DNA from: Nitratifractor sp.
GTDB lineage: Bacteria; Campylobacterota; Campylobacteria; Campylobacterales; Sulfurovaceae
DNA: 8,692 nt
Reading direction: 5' to 3'
NCBI GenBank assembly: GCA_015490055.1
Contig: WFYP01000042.1
Coordinates: 1 to 8,692 of the forward strand
Positions 7,401 through 8,692 of the stretch are shown here, one piece after another. The number at the start of each line of letters is the position of its first letter. Position 1 is the first letter of the stretch. The translations under genes and the position numbers were made by a program. The notes below the pieces were generated by a model. It was not told the origin of the DNA. It searched no databases and saw nothing but the letters and a program-made list of their open reading frames with translations.

Positions 7401-7947
7401 GTGGTGCGATTTGTTGAAGTATCTCGTTAGGCGTCTTGGCACTGCCATCTAGCAACATTTCAAAAAATATAGAGTAAATTACCGCACCAAGCAAAATAGA
7501 TACAACAGTAACAGCTTGAACCACACCATTACCACTAGCTATGTTTTTAGCACCAAGCATCTCTTTAATAAGTCCATATTTTGCAGGTGAATATATAGCA
7601 CTCTGAGCTGCTAAAATAAATGTAAGAGCAAATGCCAACCAAAATAGACCCAAATAATAACTAAGAGTAATTAGCAAAGTAATAACAACCGCAGCACCAC
7701 TTGCAACTTTTACAACTTTGGTTTTAGAGTATTTATCGCTAATGTATCCAGATGGCGAGAATAAAAAGATAAATGGCAATAGAATTAAAGCATTCACAAT
7801 AGCTGTTAAAATTATTAATTCACTTCCATTATATGCCTTAAAAATTGTGTTTTGTAGAATTATTTTATGCCCTAAATCTGTCATTGCATTTAAAAATACA
7901 ATGACTATATAGATTCCAAAACCTTTAAATTTAAATAGATTTTTCAT
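4489..7947 (-). CDS. aas: LplT-PlsC-Aas fusion: lysophospholipid transporter / acyltransferase / acyl-ACP synthetase
   Basis: This 1152-residue membrane protein joins three activities. Residues about 1-425 are an MFS transporter resembling LplT (twelve-helix pattern; YSPAKYG at 120-126; LGITNTV at 268-274), which moves lysophospholipid across the inner membrane. Residues about 430-620 are a PlsC-type acyltransferase with the catalytic HX4D motif (H454, D459), FPEGHLSR (522-529) and VIVPFYLRG. Residues about 620-1152 are an AMP-forming acyl-ACP synthetase: phosphate-binding loop YSSGSEGTPKG (794-804), LPIFHSFGLTV (835-845), YEGYGATET (932-940), TGD (1030-1032), FAKIGGEMISLG (1051-1062) and LGSGKADF with the catalytic lysine K1136. 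The SGSEG variant and these neighbouring motifs match Escherichia coli Aas closely. The enzyme would re-acylate 2-acyl-lysophosphatidylethanolamine using ATP-activated fatty acid. In E. coli, lplT and aas are adjacent separate genes; the single-chain fusion is known elsewhere. All key residues appear intact. Start ATG 7947 has AAGGA 6 nt upstream and overlaps the regulator gene by 17 bp. Confidence 0.95.
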   Translation of the reverse strand: MKNLFKFKGFGIYIVIVFLNAMTDLGHKIILQNTIFKAYNGSELIILTAIVNALILLPFIFLFSPSGYISDKYSKTKVVKVASGAAVVITLLITLSYYLGLFWLAFALTFILAAQSAIYSPAKYGLIKEMLGAKNIASGNGVVQAVTVVSILLGAVIYSIFFEMLLDGSAKTPNEILQQIAPLGFLLVLASALEFFLATKLEKIIPNTTVKKGYFKPKMYFNFTYLKMNLRNIHESKIVWESIIGLSVLWGISQVVVAIFGEYLKSSLGITNTVVAQGLLTLSGLGIVVGSIFAARVSKNFIEIGIIPIGALGVAVTLFTIPTVKDLNILGVLLFAFGFCAGLIMVPLNSLIQFFTPNKELGTVLAGNNFMQNIVMFLFLVVTALFGYFKLSSVTLFYLIAVVALMAFIYTLLTMPQSLVRYIVRMLVRMRYKIDVYGIENLDSQRGILLLGNHISFLDWAILQMAYSRQIRFVIEREYYNKWYLKPFLKFAQTIPISSRASKGALKAVSDALNSGQIVALFPEGHLSRNGHLDTFKNGFERATADVDSKNAVIVPFYLRGLWEDNFSYASKKLKRNNKKDISVSFGKPMPINSKANEVKKAVFDLSIDAWQEYSKKLPTIADAWIENLSENPNKLAVADSTGVELSKTRFATAVFLFNKKLKPMLKDEQNIGLILPTTAAGAIANMAVLTLGKTIVNLNYSSGEASLKHAINLAEIKSVVTSKQFLAKLKSKGFDLSSILESVNVIYLEDIKKTISKAEGLKTLITVKTAPIWALKAMYIAPKKIDDTAAILYSSGSEGTPKGIELTHQNIMGNIKQIATLINASDDDVILGTLPIFHSFGLTVTTLTPLVEDITVACHPDPTDGLGVAKLCAKYSGNYMFGTATFYGLYIRNRKIHPAMFKSLKLVVAGAEKLPKKVGKEFKKRFGHTIYEGYGATETTPVAAINIPDIVMVDDNYRIQLGKKEGTVGLPVPGSSFKIVNPDSFEELAVGEDGMILIGGTQIMKGYLKDPEKTAQVIVELDNRKWYVTGDKGHIDEDGFLSIVDRYSRFAKIGGEMISLGLVEGEIMKLIDENSGISLTAIPDERRGEKLVLLLEGEVEIEELKAKIKELGLNPLFVPSLYFKVDTLPKLGSGKADFKGAKKMALELAVK

Positions 7948-8590
7948 TGTTTATCCTTTTTTGATGCTCTTTAACAGTATATCCATTAAATAGGTATGGT
8001 TTTAAATTTAATATCAAATCAAAAATCAATTCATAGCGTTTGTTGTGTGCTTTTGTATCATCTTTTAACAAGTCGTAACCAACTTCGTTTTCTAATATGG
8101 CTAAATCCTTCGCATACTTTACATATGTATCTATTAAATTAAAGTCTAATTTTGCCTCTGTTGCTCGTTTTAGAATATTTATAATCTCAAGCTCTTTATC
8201 TGTAAATTTGTCTTTAACTAAATACCCTTTTTCTATAAAGTCATCTAACTGGCTTTCGCTAATATTTGCCAATTTTAAAAACTCCTCTTTACTATACTCT
8301 CTATCGCTACCAGCACCAATTAATTCGATAGATTGGATTAAAGATTCAAAAGAGTTATCAAAATCGAATCTATTATTTTTAAAAATTTTATGAATATCGG
8401 AGATTGAATATGAAAATTTTTTTTGTAAATACTTTATAAATTTAATAATATTTACACAAGAGTCATCATAAAGGTGAACATTTGGTTTAGGCTTTTGTGG
8501 TTCTGGCAAAAGCCCCTCTTTTACATAGTAAAGAATAGTAGATTTGCTCTCACCTGTTTTATCTACTAAATCTTTCATTTTTAGTGACAT
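7931..8590 (-). CDS. MerR-type transcriptional regulator with a second HTH-like segment
   Basis: This 219-residue protein opens with a MerR winged helix-turn-helix: MKDLVDKTGESKSTILYYVK and EGLLPEP (residues 5-31), then the wing and helix around HLYDDSCVNIIKFIKYL (39-55). Residues about 98-142 repeat the pattern: YSKEEFLKLANISESQLDDF, EKGYLV, then FTDKELEIINILKR. This looks like a second, degenerate MerR fold. The only cysteine is C45, inside the DNA-binding domain, so it is unlikely to sense metal or thiol stress through cysteines as MerR, CueR or SoxR do. The C-terminal part is helical and may bind a lipid-related ligand (inference). ATG 8590 is chosen because AAGG lies 7 nt upstream; ATG 8578 has no comparable site. 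It is the first gene of the operon, overlaps the acyltransferase fusion by 17 bp, and likely controls the operon through the inverted repeat at 8635-8671. Confidence 0.85.
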   Translation of the reverse strand: MSLKMKDLVDKTGESKSTILYYVKEGLLPEPQKPKPNVHLYDDSCVNIIKFIKYLQKKFSYSISDIHKIFKNNRFDFDNSFESLIQSIELIGAGSDREYSKEEFLKLANISESQLDDFIEKGYLVKDKFTDKELEIINILKRATEAKLDFNLIDTYVKYAKDLAILENEVGYDLLKDDTKAHNKRYELIFDLILNLKPYLFNGYTVKEHQKRINNEKSI

Positions 8591-8620
8591 ATCAAAACCT
8601 TTTCTAAGTTAATTTGGAGA

Positions 8621-8649
8621 ATTATAACATCTTTTATCTAAAGTGTCAA
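8621..8649 (-). promoter_or_regulatory. Near-consensus sigma-70 promoter of the merR-aas-DUF2339 operon
   Basis: On the minus strand TTGACA (8644-8649) and TATAAT (8621-8626) are separated by exactly 17 bp, and TG at the right place makes the -10 extended (TGTTATAAT). This is an unusually strong promoter, fully consensus at both hexamers. The transcription start would be near 8614, leaving a leader of about 24 nt before the ATG at 8590. The spacing is normal, unlike the stretched 19-20 bp spacers at which classic MerR activators work, so repression is the more natural mode. Confidence 0.9.
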
Positions 8650-8671
8650 GTGTTACTATACACTTTAGATA
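8635..8671. promoter_or_regulatory. Inverted-repeat operator overlapping the -35
   Basis: TATCTAAAGTGT (8635-8646) and ACACTTTAGATA (8660-8671) are perfect 12-bp inverted arms around a 13-bp spacer. A second copy of AAGTGT (8648-8653) pairs with ACACTT (8660-8665) across 6 bp, so the site carries three AAGTGT half-sites, one inverted. The TTGACA -35 lies inside it. A regulator bound here would block polymerase, which fits autorepression by the adjacent MerR-type protein; a divergently transcribed gene off the right edge could share the site. Confidence 0.7.
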
Positions 8672-8692
8672 TTTATCCACTCTATATTAAGT

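Noticed and set aside
4489..7947. Fusion of transporter and acyltransferase-synthetase as a novel architecture or assembly artefact
   Set aside because: The single-chain LplT-Aas arrangement of about 1100-1150 residues is an already known family form, and the frame is continuous with all motifs intact.
7718..8393. Plus-strand frames 7718-7912 and 8097-8393
   Set aside because: They are antisense to the transporter domain and to the MerR-type regulator respectively, with no start signals or recognisable protein features.

Overview
The window is AT-rich chromosomal DNA from a bacterium that is most likely a member of the Campylobacterota (Epsilonproteobacteria). Two things suggest this: three promoters carry the extended -10 form TGnTATAAT, and two of these have no recognisable -35, which is typical of that group's housekeeping promoters; and the protein set fits (an LplT-PlsC-Aas fusion, a DUF2339 membrane protein and a ParE/RelE-type toxin pair). 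This placement is inference; no rRNA or other marker is present.

Layout: Positions 1-282 hold no clear gene, but they contain a perfect 42-bp palindrome with an FNR-like box at its centre, a small ORF that may be a decayed marC start, and an odd arrangement of ribosome-binding site, TTG, stop and ATG just before the first real gene. Positions 283-1044 (+) encode an unrecognised four-helix membrane protein. It converges on a hairpin at 1072-1092. From there to the right edge every gene is on the minus strand.

Read in the minus direction, the right-hand part is one operon: a MerR-type regulator (7931-8590), a 1152-residue fusion of lysophospholipid transporter, acyltransferase and acyl-ACP synthetase (4489-7947), and an 861-residue DUF2339 multi-pass membrane protein (1894-4479). 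The first two genes overlap by 17 bp, and the last two are 9 bp apart with the ribosome-binding site touching the stop codon, so translational coupling is likely. A near-consensus sigma-70 promoter lies upstream of the regulator. A 12-bp-arm inverted repeat covers its -35, so autoregulation by the MerR-type protein is the simplest reading. The operon probably serves phospholipid repair: import of lysophospholipid, ATP-dependent acyl activation and re-acylation. DUF2339 is an unexplained membrane partner.

Behind the operon, with its own promoter, is a small toxin-antitoxin pair. The antitoxin (1622-1846) is intact. The ParE/RelE-like toxin (1345-1617) has an in-frame TAA two thirds of the way through, so it looks inactivated. 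A small cysteine-containing membrane ORF (1093-1323) follows. No tRNA, rRNA, CRISPR array, transposase or insertion sequence was seen.
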